Below, in pieces: positions 9,917-18,959 of a stretch of 64,000 bases of DNA. The notes under the pieces were generated by a model. That model made no database searches. It was not told the DNA's origin and saw nothing but the letters and a program-made list of their open reading frames with translations. Position numbers and translations under genes: made by a program. Each line of letters begins with the position of its first letter. Position 1 is the first letter of the stretch. Source of the DNA: Pseudomonas ekonensis (GTDB taxonomy: Bacteria; Pseudomonadota; Gammaproteobacteria; Pseudomonadales; Pseudomonadaceae); contig NZ_JAHSTS010000002.1 of assembly GCF_019145435.1 (NCBI RefSeq), forward strand, positions 1,302,001-1,366,000. The letters are read 5' to 3'.

Positions 9917-11548
9917 TCATTTGACCTGACCCAGGTTCGCCTCGCTCAGATCAAGGTCCGCCAGCACTTCCCGCAGCACGTCATCACCGATCTGGTGGTG
10001 ACGGCTCAGGCTGTACAGCGCCAGACGCTGCGCCCGCAGCGCCTTCAGGCGCAGGCGACGCTCCAGCAGGTCCATCTGGAAGGCCAGCGCCTGGGCTTCG
10101 GCCGAGTCGTTGAACACCTCCAGCTGATGGCGGTACTCGGACATGATCCGCGCCTTGAGCTCCGCCGCCAGGGCGGCCTCGGCGGCGTCCTGCGGGTTGG
10201 CCTCTTCGGTCTCCAGCGCATGGATCGCCGCCTCGGCGGTCTTGCGCCAGGCCTCGCGGACTTCCTGGCGGCGCTTGTCGTCCGGGCTCTTCTCGACGCC
10301 CCGAAGCAGCAACGGCAGCGCGATGCAGGCCGCCACCAGCGACAGCAGGATCACCCCGGCGGCGATGAAGATCAGCAAGTCCCGCTCCGGGAACAGCTCC
10401 GTGCCCATCAGCATCGGCACCGACATCACGCCCGCCAGCGTCACCGCCCCGCGCACCCCGCCCACCGTCAGCAGCCAGCAGGAACGCGCCGTCGGCACTT
10501 GCGTCAGGTCACCCTTGCCGCGCAGACGCCGCAACAGCACCGACAGGCGCCAGATGCTTTGCACCCAAACGAAGCGCAGCAGCACCAGCGCCAGGAAAAT
10601 CGCCAGCACCTCGAGGCCACGGTAGAACAACGCGGGCCACAGCGTCGGTTCGTGGCTGACCACCGCCTTGACGATGTCCGGCAGTTGCAGGCCCAGCAGC
10701 AGGAAAATCAGGCCGTTGAAGGCGAACTCCAACAGCGACCAGACGCTGCGGTTGAGCAGCCGGGTGCTGGTCTGGCGCGGCAACAGGTCGAGCCAGCTCT
10801 GCATCATGCCGGCCGCGACGGCCGACAGGATCCCCGAAGCGCCCAGGCGTTCGGCGAGCACGTAAGCGGCGAACGGCAGCAGCAACATGAACACCACGTG
10901 GGTCGCCGGATCGTCCCAGCCGCGGGCGATCATCCACGCCCGCAGCCGGCCGACCAGCCAGCTCAATGCCACGCCCACCAGCAGGCCGCCCACCGCCACC
11001 AGCACGAACGTCAGGCTCGCGCCGGCCAGCGAAAACGCGCCGGTCACCGCCGCCACCAGGGCGAACTTGAACGTCACCAGGCCCGAGGCGTCGTTCATCA
11101 GCGCCTCACCTTGGAGGATGTGCATCAGCGGGGTGGGGAGGCGGTTCTGGGAGATGGCGGACACCGCCACCGCATCGGTGGGCGACAGCACGGCCGCCAA
11201 AGCGAAGGCCACCGGCAACGGGATGCCCGGCAACAGCCAATGGATGAAGTAGCCCGCCCCGACGACGGTGAACAGCACCAGCCCCACCGCCAGCGTCAGG
11301 ATCGGGCCGCGCAAGTGCCAGAACGCACGCTTGGGCATGCGCCAGCCATCGGAAAACAGCAGCGGCGGCAAAAACAGGAACAGGAACAGTTCAGGATCGA
11401 GGGCCACATGCAGCCCCAGCGTCGGCCAGGCCAGCAAGGCCCCGGCGGCGATCTGCACCAGCGGCAACGGCAGCGGAATCACCCGTCCCACCAGGCGCGA
11501 AACGCTGACCAGCATCAGCAGGATCAGGACGGTATAAGCAGTTTGCAT
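9917..11548 (-). CDS. Na+/H+ antiporter, CPA1 family
   Basis: 543-residue inner-membrane cation/proton antiporter. About 12 hydrophobic helices fill residues 1-415, with the CPA1 signatures SPTDAVAVSAI and GEALMNDASGLVTF, the latter carrying the Asn-Asp pair used in ion binding. A hydrophilic, helix-rich cytoplasmic tail of about 125 residues follows (from about RGVEKSPDDKRRQ), with Ala/Glu-rich stretches suggesting coiled coil. It probably exchanges Na+ or K+ for H+ in pH and salt homeostasis; the specific cation cannot be read from the sequence. Convergent with the metallopeptidase gene, and the 272-base gap upstream (11549-11820) holds one half REP element and no gene. Confidence 0.9.
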   Translation of the reverse strand: MQTAYTVLILLMLVSVSRLVGRVIPLPLPLVQIAAGALLAWPTLGLHVALDPELFLFLFLPPLLFSDGWRMPKRAFWHLRGPILTLAVGLVLFTVVGAGYFIHWLLPGIPLPVAFALAAVLSPTDAVAVSAISQNRLPTPLMHILQGEALMNDASGLVTFKFALVAAVTGAFSLAGASLTFVLVAVGGLLVGVALSWLVGRLRAWMIARGWDDPATHVVFMLLLPFAAYVLAERLGASGILSAVAAGMMQSWLDLLPRQTSTRLLNRSVWSLLEFAFNGLIFLLLGLQLPDIVKAVVSHEPTLWPALFYRGLEVLAIFLALVLLRFVWVQSIWRLSVLLRRLRGKGDLTQVPTARSCWLLTVGGVRGAVTLAGVMSVPMLMGTELFPERDLLIFIAAGVILLSLVAACIALPLLLRGVEKSPDDKRRQEVREAWRKTAEAAIHALETEEANPQDAAEAALAAELKARIMSEYRHQLEVFNDSAEAQALAFQMDLLERRLRLKALRAQRLALYSLSRHHQIGDDVLREVLADLDLSEANLGQVK

Positions 11549-11649
11549 AAAGCGGATGTCTCAGGCGATCGACAGCGATGAACTGCCATATTAGCCGCAT
11601 AGGCTCTGGATGACCGTTGCACGTATGTCGCACAGCCTTGCTCCGCGCT

Positions 11650-11682
11650 TCTGTGGGCGCCGGCCTGCTGGCGATGGCGTCA
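11650..11682. repeat. Solitary REP half-element
   Basis: TTCTGTGGGCGCCGGCCTGC followed by TGGCGATGGCGTCAC resembles one arm of the GTGGGAGC...GCCTGC..GCGAT REP unit found elsewhere, but with changes and without an inverted partner. It lies in the gap between the antiporter and the ArsC-like gene. Confidence 0.45.
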
Positions 11683-11820
11683 CCCGGCCAAACCAGACGG
11701 CCGCACCGCAGGCCCGATCAAGATTCCGGCGAGTAAATCGACCACGGCCGCCGCGATACCGTCCGGTCATGGCATAATCCGACACCATTTTTTTCCGGCA
11801 CCTGTAAAGGGGGCGATTCC

Positions 11821-12183
11821 TTGACCGTTTCAAGCAAACCGTTGCACCTTTTCGGCATCAAGGCCTGCGACACCATGAAAAAGGCGCGCACCTGGCTCGA
11901 TGAACACGCTGTCAGCTACGACTTCCACGACTACAAGAGCGCCGGCATCGACCGCGAGCACCTGACCCGATGGTGCGACGAACATGGCTGGCAAACCGTG
12001 CTGAACCGCGCGGGCACGACCTTCCGCAAGCTCGACGACGAACAGAAAGCCGATCTCGACCAGCCGAAGGCCATCGAACTGATGCTCGCCCAACCCTCGA
12101 TGATCAAGCGCCCGGTGCTCGATCTCGGTGACCGAACCCTGATTGGCTTCAAGCCAGATACCTACGCGGCAGCGCTCAAGTAA
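11821..12183 (+). CDS. ArsC/Spx-family (YffB-like) protein
   Basis: 120 residues with a thioredoxin-like ArsC/Spx fold. The N-terminal GIKACDTMKKARTWLDE has the family Cys (Cys19, single rather than CxxC), followed by FHDYKSAGI, LNRAGTTFRKL and the conserved MIKRPVLD motif, then GFKPDTY. It looks like the YffB subfamily, commonly found beside dap genes; true arsenate reductases have an additional catalytic environment not evident here. The start is TTG at 11821, supported by AAAGGGGG about 7 bases upstream. It precedes dapD by 32 bases on the same strand and is probably co-transcribed. Biochemical role uncertain. Confidence 0.85.
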   Translation: MTVSSKPLHLFGIKACDTMKKARTWLDEHAVSYDFHDYKSAGIDREHLTRWCDEHGWQTVLNRAGTTFRKLDDEQKADLDQPKAIELMLAQPSMIKRPVLDLGDRTLIGFKPDTYAAALK

Positions 12184-12215
12184 GCGGCCCGTCCCCATTC
12201 GATAGAGGTATTCAC

Positions 12216-13250
12216 ATGTCCAACTCCCTGTTCAGCCTGGCCTTCGGCGTCGGCACCCAAAACCGTGACGGCGCCTGGCTGGAAGTGTTCTACGCCCAGC
12301 CGCTGCTCAAGCCGTCGGCCGAGCTGGTCGCCGCCGTCGCGCCGATCCTGGGCTACACCGAAGGCAACCAGGCCATCGCCTTCACCACCGCCCAGGCCGC
12401 GCAACTGGCCGAAGCCGTGAAAGGCGTCGATGCCGCGCAGGCCAAGCTGCTGACCCGCCTGGCCGAAAGCCACAAGCCGCTGGTCGCCACCCTGCTGGCC
12501 GAAGACACCCAACTGACCTCCACCCCAGAGGCCTACCTGAAGCTGCACCTGCTGTCCCACCGCCTGGTGAAGCCGCACGGCGTGAGCCTGGCCGGCATCT
12601 TCCCGCTGCTGCCGAACGTGGCCTGGACCAGCCAGGGCGCCATCGACCTGAGCGAACTGGCCGAGCTGCAGCTCGAAGCCCGCCTGCGCGGCGAGCTGCT
12701 GGAAGTGTTCTCGGTGGACAAGTTCCCGAAAATGACCGACTACGTCGTGCCGGCCGGCGTTCGCATCGCTGACGCCGCCCGCCTGCGCCTGGGCGCCTAC
12801 GTGGGCGAAGGCACCACCGTGATGCACGAAGGCTTCATCAACTTCAACGCGGGCACCGAAGGCCCGGGCATGATCGAAGGCCGCGTGTCCGCCGGCGTGT
12901 TCGTCGGCAAGGGTTCGGACCTGGGCGGCGGCTGCTCGACCATGGGCACCCTGTCGGGCGGCGGCAACATCGTGATCAAGGTCGGCGAAGGCTGCCTGAT
13001 CGGCGCCAACGCCGGCATCGGCATCCCGCTGGGCGACCGCAACACCGTCGAGTCGGGCCTGTACGTGACAGCCGGCACCAAGGTCGCGCTGCTGGACGAG
13101 AACAACCAGTTGGTCAAGGTGGTCAAGGCCCGTGACCTGGCCGGCCAGACCGACCTGCTGTTCCGCCGCAATTCGGAAACCGGTGCCGTGGAGTGCAAGA
13201 CCCACAAATCGGCCATCGAACTGAACGAAGCGCTGCACGCTCACAACTAA
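12216..13250 (+). CDS. dapD: 2,3,4,5-tetrahydropyridine-2,6-dicarboxylate N-succinyltransferase
   Basis: 344-residue succinyl-CoA-dependent enzyme of the lysine/diaminopimelate pathway, making the substrate for DapC. The C-terminal half is a left-handed beta helix of hexapeptide repeats (roughly residues 175-285: VPAGVRIADAARLRLGAYVG, then GMIEGRVSAGVFVG, the Gly-rich segment GGGCSTMGTLSGGGN and LIGANAGIGIPLGD). The long N-terminal domain marks it as the Pseudomonas-type long DapD rather than the 274-residue enterobacterial form. The start at 12216 has a GATAGAGG site 9 bases upstream. A REP pair follows the stop. Confidence 0.95.
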   Translation: MSNSLFSLAFGVGTQNRDGAWLEVFYAQPLLKPSAELVAAVAPILGYTEGNQAIAFTTAQAAQLAEAVKGVDAAQAKLLTRLAESHKPLVATLLAEDTQLTSTPEAYLKLHLLSHRLVKPHGVSLAGIFPLLPNVAWTSQGAIDLSELAELQLEARLRGELLEVFSVDKFPKMTDYVVPAGVRIADAARLRLGAYVGEGTTVMHEGFINFNAGTEGPGMIEGRVSAGVFVGKGSDLGGGCSTMGTLSGGGNIVIKVGEGCLIGANAGIGIPLGDRNTVESGLYVTAGTKVALLDENNQLVKVVKARDLAGQTDLLFRRNSETGAVECKTHKSAIELNEALHAHN

Positions 13251-13270
13251 GCCGCCATGCACTACTCATT

Positions 13271-13358
13271 GTAGGAGCGAGCCTGCTCGCGATAGCGTCG
13301 TGTCAGCCAGCATATTTTTAACTGATACATCGCCATCGCGAGCAGGCTCGCCCCTACA
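13271..13358. repeat. Paired inverted REP elements (dapD-csdA gap)
   Basis: GTAGGAGCGAGCCTGCTCGC-GATAGCG at 13271 and its inverted copy CGCCATCGCGAGCAGGCTCG-CCCCTAC ending 13358 face each other across an AT-rich spacer of about 35 bases. This is the typical Pseudomonas REP doublet. Confidence 0.88.
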
Positions 13359-13385
13359 GGGGGGCTGGCGTACGAGCCGAACGAC

Positions 13386-14591
13386 ATGATGATTCCCTCC
13401 CCCTGGCGGGCCGACTTTCCGGCCATCGCCGCGCTGCAACGGCAAGGCCAGACTTATCTGGACAGTGCCGCCACCACGCAAAAGCCCCAGGCCCTGCTCG
13501 ACGCGCTGGCGCATTACTACGCCAACGGCGCGGCCAACGTGCACCGTGCGCAACACCTGCCCGGCGCCCATGCCACACAGGCCTTCGAAGACACCCGCCT
13601 GAAGGTGGCGCAATGGCTCAACGCCGGCGACAGCGGGCAGATCATCTTCACCCACGGCGCCACCAGTGCGCTGAATCTCCTGGCCTATGGCCTGGAACAT
13701 CTTTTCGCGCCGGGCGACGAAATCGTCGTCAGCGCCCTGGAGCATCACGCCAACCTGCTGCCGTGGCAGCAACTGGCGCATCGTCGCGAGCTGAAACTGG
13801 TAATTCTGCCGCTGGACGCCGATGGTTTGATCGACCTCACCGAAGCCGTAAGCCTGATCGGCCCGCGTACCCGTTTGCTGGCAGTCAGTCAGTTATCCAA
13901 CGTGCTGGGCGCGTGGCAACCGCTGTCGGCTCTGCTGGCGATGGCCAAGACGCAGAACGCGCTCACAGTGGTTGATGGCGCCCAAGGTGTGGTGCACGAG
14001 CGTCATGACGTGCAGGCGCTCGGCTGCGACTTTTACGTTTTTTCCAGCCACAAGCTGTACGGCCCGGATGGACTCGGCGTGGTGTTCGGGCGCAACCAGG
14101 CGCTTGAGCAACTGCGCCCGTGGCAGTTCGGCGGTGAAATGGTGCTGGACGCCAATTATCACGACGCGCGTTTCCGTCCGGCACCGTTGGGCTTCGAAGC
14201 GGGAACGCCACCGATTGCCAGCGTGATCGGTCTCGGCGCGACCCTTGATTACCTGACCGGTCTGGATCAGGACGCGGTATCCGCCCACGAGTCGGCCCTG
14301 CATGACTATCTTCTGCGTGGCCTTGCGGCGCGCAACGGCATCCGCCTGCTGGGCAAACCGCAACTGGCGCTGGCGAGTTTTGTGGTCGACGGCGTGCACA
14401 ACGCTGACCTGGCGCATCTGCTGACCGAGCAAGGCATTGCCGTGCGCGCCGGCCATCACTGCGCGATGCCGCTGCTCAAAAGCTTCGAACTGGCCGGGGC
14501 GATCCGCGTGTCGCTGGCGCTTTACAACGATTCGGAGGATCTGGAACGCTTCTTCGAAGCGCTGGATCAGGCGCTGGAGCTGTTGCGGTGA
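13386..14591 (+). CDS. csdA: Cysteine desulfurase, CsdA/SufS type
   Basis: 401-residue class V PLP enzyme that removes sulfur from cysteine as a protein persulfide. The PLP lysine is Lys223 in FSSHKLYGPDG and the persulfide cysteine is Cys359 in RAGHHCAMPLL; both match group II desulfurases. ATTQKP and EHHANLLPW are the other signatures. The stop overlaps the start of csdE by 4 bases, and tcdA (csdL) lies just beyond on the opposite strand, reproducing the E. coli csdA-csdE-csdL neighbourhood. Two ATGs in tandem (13386, 13389) are both usable. It may supply sulfur for Fe-S assembly or for tRNA modification. Confidence 0.93.
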   Translation: MMIPSPWRADFPAIAALQRQGQTYLDSAATTQKPQALLDALAHYYANGAANVHRAQHLPGAHATQAFEDTRLKVAQWLNAGDSGQIIFTHGATSALNLLAYGLEHLFAPGDEIVVSALEHHANLLPWQQLAHRRELKLVILPLDADGLIDLTEAVSLIGPRTRLLAVSQLSNVLGAWQPLSALLAMAKTQNALTVVDGAQGVVHERHDVQALGCDFYVFSSHKLYGPDGLGVVFGRNQALEQLRPWQFGGEMVLDANYHDARFRPAPLGFEAGTPPIASVIGLGATLDYLTGLDQDAVSAHESALHDYLLRGLAARNGIRLLGKPQLALASFVVDGVHNADLAHLLTEQGIAVRAGHHCAMPLLKSFELAGAIRVSLALYNDSEDLERFFEALDQALELLR

Positions 14592-14992
14592 GCCTGCCGA
14601 CCGAAGCCGCCGAAGCCCTGCGCACCTTCCAGGGCGCCGCCGGCTGGGAGCAGCGGGCGCGCCTGCTGATGCAGTTCGGCGACCGCCTCGCCCCCCTGAA
14701 TGACGCCGACAAATGCGACGCCAACCGGGTGCACGGCTGCGAAAGCCAAATGTGGCTGGTGGGTGAACTTCACGACGGGCGCTGGCAATTCGCGGCCGCC
14801 AGCGATGCACGGCTGATCCGCGGGCTGGTGGCGCTGCTGCTGGTGCGGGTGAACGGGCTGACGGCGGCTGAACTGCGCCAGGTTGACCTGCCGGACTGGT
14901 TCGATCAGCTGGGGCTTTCGCGCCAGCTGTCGCCTTCACGCAGCAATGGCCTCAATGCCGTGCTCCAGCGGATGAATGAGCTGGCTGAATAA
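14588..14992 (+). CDS. csdE: SufE-family sulfur acceptor
   Basis: 134 residues, SufE/CsdE fold. It accepts the persulfide from CsdA on a conserved cysteine, here Cys51 in NRVHGCESQMWL. The GTG start at 14588 overlaps the csdA stop codon (GTGA), indicating translational coupling and a working pair in one operon. Length is normal for the family. The name csdE rather than sufE rests on its partner and on tcdA next door; no sufBCD genes are present. Confidence 0.92.
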   Translation: MSLPTEAAEALRTFQGAAGWEQRARLLMQFGDRLAPLNDADKCDANRVHGCESQMWLVGELHDGRWQFAAASDARLIRGLVALLLVRVNGLTAAELRQVDLPDWFDQLGLSRQLSPSRSNGLNAVLQRMNELAE

Positions 14993-15010
14993 AAAGCGGC
15001 TGCTTTGCAG

Positions 15011-15084
15011 CCATCGCGAGCAGGCTCACTCCTACAATTTGGAATGCGTTCCCCTGTAAGAGCGAGCCTGCTCGCGATGAGGCC
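15011..15084. repeat. Paired inverted REP elements (csdE-tcdA gap)
   Basis: CCATCGCGAGCAGGCTCACT-CCTAC at 15011 and the inverted copy GTAAGAGCGAGCCTGCTCGC-GATGAGG ending 15084, separated by about 20 bases. The pair sits between convergent csdE and tcdA. A small hairpin GGCTGC-TTT-GCAGCC (14998-15012) abuts it. Confidence 0.85.
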
Positions 15085-15098
15085 ATCAGCCTCACCGA

Positions 15099-15911
15099 TC
15101 AAACCTGAGACTTCGCCCGCTCGGAAGGGCGCCGCACTCCCGCCACCAACTTGTCCACTGCCTTGGTCGCCGCGACCATGCCGAACGTGGCCGTCACCAT
15201 CATCACCGCCCCGAACCCGCCGGCGCAGTCCAGCTTCACGCCGTCGCCGACAAAGCGCTTCTGCAGGCAAATGCTGCCGTCCGGCTTCGGGTAGCGCAGC
15301 TGCTCGGTGGAATACACGCACGGTACGCTGTAATGGCGGTTCGGCGTGCGGGAAAAGCCGTAGTCGCGGCGCAACGTGGAGCGCACCTTCGAGGCCAGCG
15401 GGTCGTTGTAGGTGCGGTTGAGGTCCACGACCTGGATCTGGGTCGGGTCGATCTGCCCGCCCGCGCCGCCGGTGGTGATGATCTGGATCTTGCGGCGCTT
15501 GCACCAGGCGATCAGCGCAGCCTTGGCGTTGACGCTGTCGATGCAGTCGATCACGCAGTCGATGTCCGGCGTGATGTAGTCGGCCATGGTGTCGCGGGTG
15601 ACGAAGTCGGCCACCGGGTGCACCGTGCAGGCCGGGTTGATGCCGCGCACGCGCTCGGCCATCACGTCGACCTTGGGTTTGCCGACGGTGCTGTCCAGTG
15701 CGTGCAACTGGCGGTTGGCGTTGCTCACGCAGACGTCGTCCAGGTCGAACAGCGAGATCTCGCCCACCCCGCAGCGGGCGATGGCTTCCGCCGCCCAGGA
15801 ACCGACGCCGCCGATGCCGACGATCGCCACATGGGCCGCCCGCAGGCGCGCCAAACCTTCAATGCCGTACAAGCGGGCGATGCCTGCAAACCGTGGATCT
15901 TCTGTGCTCAT
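15099..15911 (-). CDS. tcdA: tRNA threonylcarbamoyladenosine dehydratase (TcdA/CsdL)
   Basis: 270-residue E1-like (ThiF/MoeB fold) enzyme that uses ATP to cyclise t6A37 of ANN-decoding tRNAs to ct6A. The adenylate-binding motif GIGGVGSWAAEAIARCGVG is at about residues 31-49, followed by DLDDVCVSNANRQ and the DCIDSVNAKAALI helix. A C-terminal hydrophobic segment (about 232-255) is typical of the membrane-associated TcdA group. It is convergent with csdA-csdE, whose desulfurase activity is linked to TcdA in E. coli. tsaB, needed for the t6A precursor, is elsewhere in this window. Confidence 0.93.
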   Translation of the reverse strand: MSTEDPRFAGIARLYGIEGLARLRAAHVAIVGIGGVGSWAAEAIARCGVGEISLFDLDDVCVSNANRQLHALDSTVGKPKVDVMAERVRGINPACTVHPVADFVTRDTMADYITPDIDCVIDCIDSVNAKAALIAWCKRRKIQIITTGGAGGQIDPTQIQVVDLNRTYNDPLASKVRSTLRRDYGFSRTPNRHYSVPCVYSTEQLRYPKPDGSICLQKRFVGDGVKLDCAGGFGAVMMVTATFGMVAATKAVDKLVAGVRRPSERAKSQV

Positions 15912-16128
15912 GACCGTTACCCCAAAAACCGGCGCGCATTATGGACGACCGCGCGACAACTTTTAAGCTTCCAGCTACAAGTGTAAGAACTTAAGTCAAA
16001 GCGGGTTGCCCAATGTCGGGCATTTCCCCGTCCGACGTGCGACTGGTGAACTGCCGGTGTAGGATTCGCGCCCTTTGGCACGACCTCGCCGAACCTTCGT
16101 TCCACAGCCTTTGGAACCCGAAACAGCT

Positions 16129-18720
16129 ATGTCATCGCGTAAATTTGGACTCAACCTGGTGGTGGTTCTGGCAATCGCCGCCCTGTTCACCGGTTTCTGG
16201 GCGCTGATCAACCGCCCGGTCTCCGCGCCGAACTGGCCGGAGCAGATCTCCGGCTTCTCCTACTCACCGTTCCAGCAGGGACAATTCCCGCAGAAAGAGC
16301 AGTACCCGTCCGACGACGAAATGCGCCGTGACCTGGAAATCATGAGCAAGCTGACGGACAACATCCGCATCTACTCGGTCGACGGCAGCCTGCAGGACAT
16401 CCCGAAACTGGCCGAAGAGTTCGGCCTGCGGGTGACGCTCGGGATCTGGATCAGCCCGGACAAGGAGCGCAACGAACGGGAAATCGCCCGTGCCATCGAA
16501 CTGGCCAACACCTCGCGCAGCGTCGTACGCGTGGTGGTCGGCAACGAAGCGCTGTTTCGCAAAGAGATCACCGCCCAAGAGTTGAGCGTGCTGCTCGACC
16601 GCGTGCGCGCAGCGGTGAAGGTGCCGGTCACCACGTCCGAGCAGTGGCACGTCTGGGAAGAGCACCCGGAACTGGCCAAGCACGTCGACCTGATCGCCGC
16701 GCACATCCTGCCCTACTGGGAATTCATCCCGATGGACAAGGCCGGGCAGTTCGTCTTCGACCGCGCCCGCGACCTGAAGAAGATGTTCCCGAAAAAACCG
16801 TTGCTGCTGTCCGAAGTCGGCTGGCCGAGCAACGGCCGCATGCGCGGCGGCGCCGATGCGTCGCCGGCGGACCAGGCGATCTACCTGCGCACCCTGGTCA
16901 ACAAGCTCAACCGCCAGGGCTTCAACTACTTCGTGATCGAAGCCTTCGACCAGCCGTGGAAGGCCAGCGACGAAGGGTCGGTCGGTGCCTACTGGGGCGT
17001 GTTCAACGCCGCGCGCCAGCAGAAATTCAACTTCGAAGGCCCGGTGGTGGCGATCCCGCAGTGGCGGGTGCTGGCGGTGGGCTCCGGGGTGCTGGCGCTG
17101 CTGTCGCTGACCCTGCTGATGATCGACGGCTCGGCCCTGCGCCAGCGCGGCCGCACCTTCCTGACCTTCATCGCGTTCCTGTGCGGTTCGGTGCTGGTAT
17201 GGATCGGCTACGACTACAGCCAGCAGTACAGCACCTGGTTCAGCCTGACCGTGGGCTTCTTGCTGGCGCTCGGCGCGCTCGGGGTGTTCATCGTGCTGCT
17301 CACCGAGGCCCATGAACTGGCCGAGGCCGTGTGGGTGCACAAGCGCCGGCGCGAATTCCTGCCCGTGGTCGGCGACTCGGGCTACCGGCCGAAGGTGTCG
17401 ATCCACGTGCCCTGCTACAACGAGCCGCCGGAGATGGTCAAACAGACCCTCGACGCCCTGGCCAACCTCGACTATCCGGACTTCGAAGTCCTGATCATCG
17501 ACAACAACACCAAGGATCCGGCGGTCTGGGAACCGGTGCGCGACTACTGCCAGACCCTCGGCCCCCGCTTCAGGTTCTTCCACGTCTCGCCGCTGGCCGG
17601 CTTCAAGGGCGGCGCGCTGAACTACCTGATCCCGCACACCGCCAAGGATGCCGAAGTGATCGCGGTGATCGACTCCGACTACTGCGTGCACCCCAACTGG
17701 CTCAAGCACATGGTGCCGCACTTCGCCGATCCGAAGATCGCCGTGGTGCAGTCGCCGCAGGACTACCGCGACCAGAACGAAAGCACCTTCAAGAAGCTGT
17801 GCTACGCCGAATACAAGGGCTTCTTCCACATCGGCATGGTCACCCGCAACGACCGCGACGCGATCATCCAGCACGGCACCATGACCATGACCCGCCGTTC
17901 GGTCCTGGAGGAGCTGGGCTGGGCCGACTGGTGCATCTGCGAAGACGCCGAGCTGGGCCTGCGGGTGTTCGAGAAAGGCTTGTCGGCGGCGTACTACCAC
18001 GACAGCTACGGCAAGGGCCTGATGCCGGACACCTTCATCGACTTCAAGAAGCAGCGTTTCCGCTGGGCCTACGGCGCGATCCAGATCATCAAGCGCCACA
18101 CCCGCAGCCTGCTGCGCGGCAAGGACACCGAGCTGACCCGCGGCCAGCGCTACCACTTCCTCGCGGGCTGGCTGCCGTGGGTGGCGGACGGCATGAACAT
18201 CTTCTTCACCGTCGGCGCGCTGCTGTGGTCCGCGGCGATGATCATCGTGCCGCAACGGGTCGACCCGCCGCTGCTGATCTTCGCGATCCCGCCGCTGGCG
18301 CTGTTCGCCTTCAAGGTCGGCAAGATCATCTTCCTGTACCGCCGCGCGGTGGGGGTGAACCTCAAGGACGCGTTCTGCGCGGCGCTGGCGGGGCTTGCGC
18401 TGTCGCACACCATCGCCAAGGCGGTGCTGTACGGGTTCTTCACCAGCAGCATCCCGTTCTTCCGCACGCCGAAGAACGCCGACAGCCACGGGTTCTGGGT
18501 GGCCATTTCCGAGGCCCGGGAAGAGCTGTTCATCATGTTGCTGCTGTGGGGCGCGGCGCTGGGGATTTTCCTCGTGCAGGGCCTGCCGAGCAGCGACATG
18601 CGCTTCTGGGTGACCATGCTGCTGGTGCAGTCGCTGCCGTACGTCGCGGCGCTGATCATGGCGTTCCTTTCGTCGCTGCCGAGACCCGCCCCGGCGCCTG
18701 AGCCGGCACCGGCGGTCTAA
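16129..18720 (+). CDS. ndvB: Membrane beta-glucan synthase: GH17-like domain fused to GT2 glycosyltransferase (NdvB)
   Basis: 863 residues. TM1 (about 8-27) leads to a periplasmic GH17-like beta-1,3-glucanosyl domain (about 35-310: VGNEALFR, LLLSEVGWPSNG, with the GH17-type catalytic glutamates). Helices at about 312-415 precede a cytoplasmic GT2 domain with HVPCYNEPP, the DSD of AVIDSDYC, CEDAELGLRVFEKG and the QxxRW-type QRFRWAYGA. Further helices end the protein. The architecture and dapE neighbour match P. aeruginosa NdvB, which makes cyclic beta-1,3-glucans linked to biofilm antibiotic tolerance. A longer frame begins at 16075, but MSSRKFGLN at 16129 is the expected start directly before TM1. 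A strong terminator follows. Confidence 0.9.
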   Translation: MSSRKFGLNLVVVLAIAALFTGFWALINRPVSAPNWPEQISGFSYSPFQQGQFPQKEQYPSDDEMRRDLEIMSKLTDNIRIYSVDGSLQDIPKLAEEFGLRVTLGIWISPDKERNEREIARAIELANTSRSVVRVVVGNEALFRKEITAQELSVLLDRVRAAVKVPVTTSEQWHVWEEHPELAKHVDLIAAHILPYWEFIPMDKAGQFVFDRARDLKKMFPKKPLLLSEVGWPSNGRMRGGADASPADQAIYLRTLVNKLNRQGFNYFVIEAFDQPWKASDEGSVGAYWGVFNAARQQKFNFEGPVVAIPQWRVLAVGSGVLALLSLTLLMIDGSALRQRGRTFLTFIAFLCGSVLVWIGYDYSQQYSTWFSLTVGFLLALGALGVFIVLLTEAHELAEAVWVHKRRREFLPVVGDSGYRPKVSIHVPCYNEPPEMVKQTLDALANLDYPDFEVLIIDNNTKDPAVWEPVRDYCQTLGPRFRFFHVSPLAGFKGGALNYLIPHTAKDAEVIAVIDSDYCVHPNWLKHMVPHFADPKIAVVQSPQDYRDQNESTFKKLCYAEYKGFFHIGMVTRNDRDAIIQHGTMTMTRRSVLEELGWADWCICEDAELGLRVFEKGLSAAYYHDSYGKGLMPDTFIDFKKQRFRWAYGAIQIIKRHTRSLLRGKDTELTRGQRYHFLAGWLPWVADGMNIFFTVGALLWSAAMIIVPQRVDPPLLIFAIPPLALFAFKVGKIIFLYRRAVGVNLKDAFCAALAGLALSHTIAKAVLYGFFTSSIPFFRTPKNADSHGFWVAISEAREELFIMLLLWGAALGIFLVQGLPSSDMRFWVTMLLVQSLPYVAALIMAFLSSLPRPAPAPEPAPAV

Positions 18721-18737
18721 TTGTTCGACGATGCACT

Positions 18738-18765
18738 AAACGGCGGCCTATGGCCGCCGTTTTGC
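18738..18765 (+). terminator. Terminator after ndvB
   Basis: Stem AAACGGCGGCC - TATG - GGCCGCCGTTT followed by TT, 18 bases after the ndvB stop codon. Confidence 0.88.
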
Positions 18766-18832
18766 TTTAAGATGACCGCCATTTTGCAGGGCTTGGCGTG
18801 ATAGGCAGTCTGACTGACCGAGCTCAATCCCC

Positions 18833-18920
18833 TGTAGGAGCGAGCCTGCTCGCGAAGGCGTTGTAACAATCACCGTTTATGTTGACTGACGCACCGCTTC
18901 GGCGAGCAGGCCCGCTCCCG
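18833..18920. repeat. Paired inverted REP elements upstream of dapE
   Basis: TGTAGGAGCGAGCCTGCTCG-CGAAGGCG at 18833 faces CGCTTCGGCGAGCAGGCCCG-CTCCCGCA ending near 18920, with a spacer of about 35 bases. It lies between the ndvB terminator and the dapE start at 18960. Confidence 0.85.
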
Positions 18921-18959
18921 CATTGGCTCTTGCCCACATTCATGATTCCGGAGTTTCCC

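Noticed and set aside
9995..11581. 528-codon plus-strand frame antisense to the antiporter
   Set aside because: Gln/His/Arg-rich shadow of a membrane-protein gene; no motif.
11549..11820. A gene or CRISPR in the antiporter/ArsC-like gap
   Set aside because: Only a REP half-element and AT-rich promoter-like DNA are seen; no repeats with regular spacing.
16010..16100. tRNA-like 3' end on the minus strand (GCGAATCCTAC...CAGTTCACCA)
   Set aside because: The T-stem does not pair, the loop lacks TTC, and no acceptor, D or anticodon arms can be drawn upstream. At most a decayed fragment, so not listed as tRNA.
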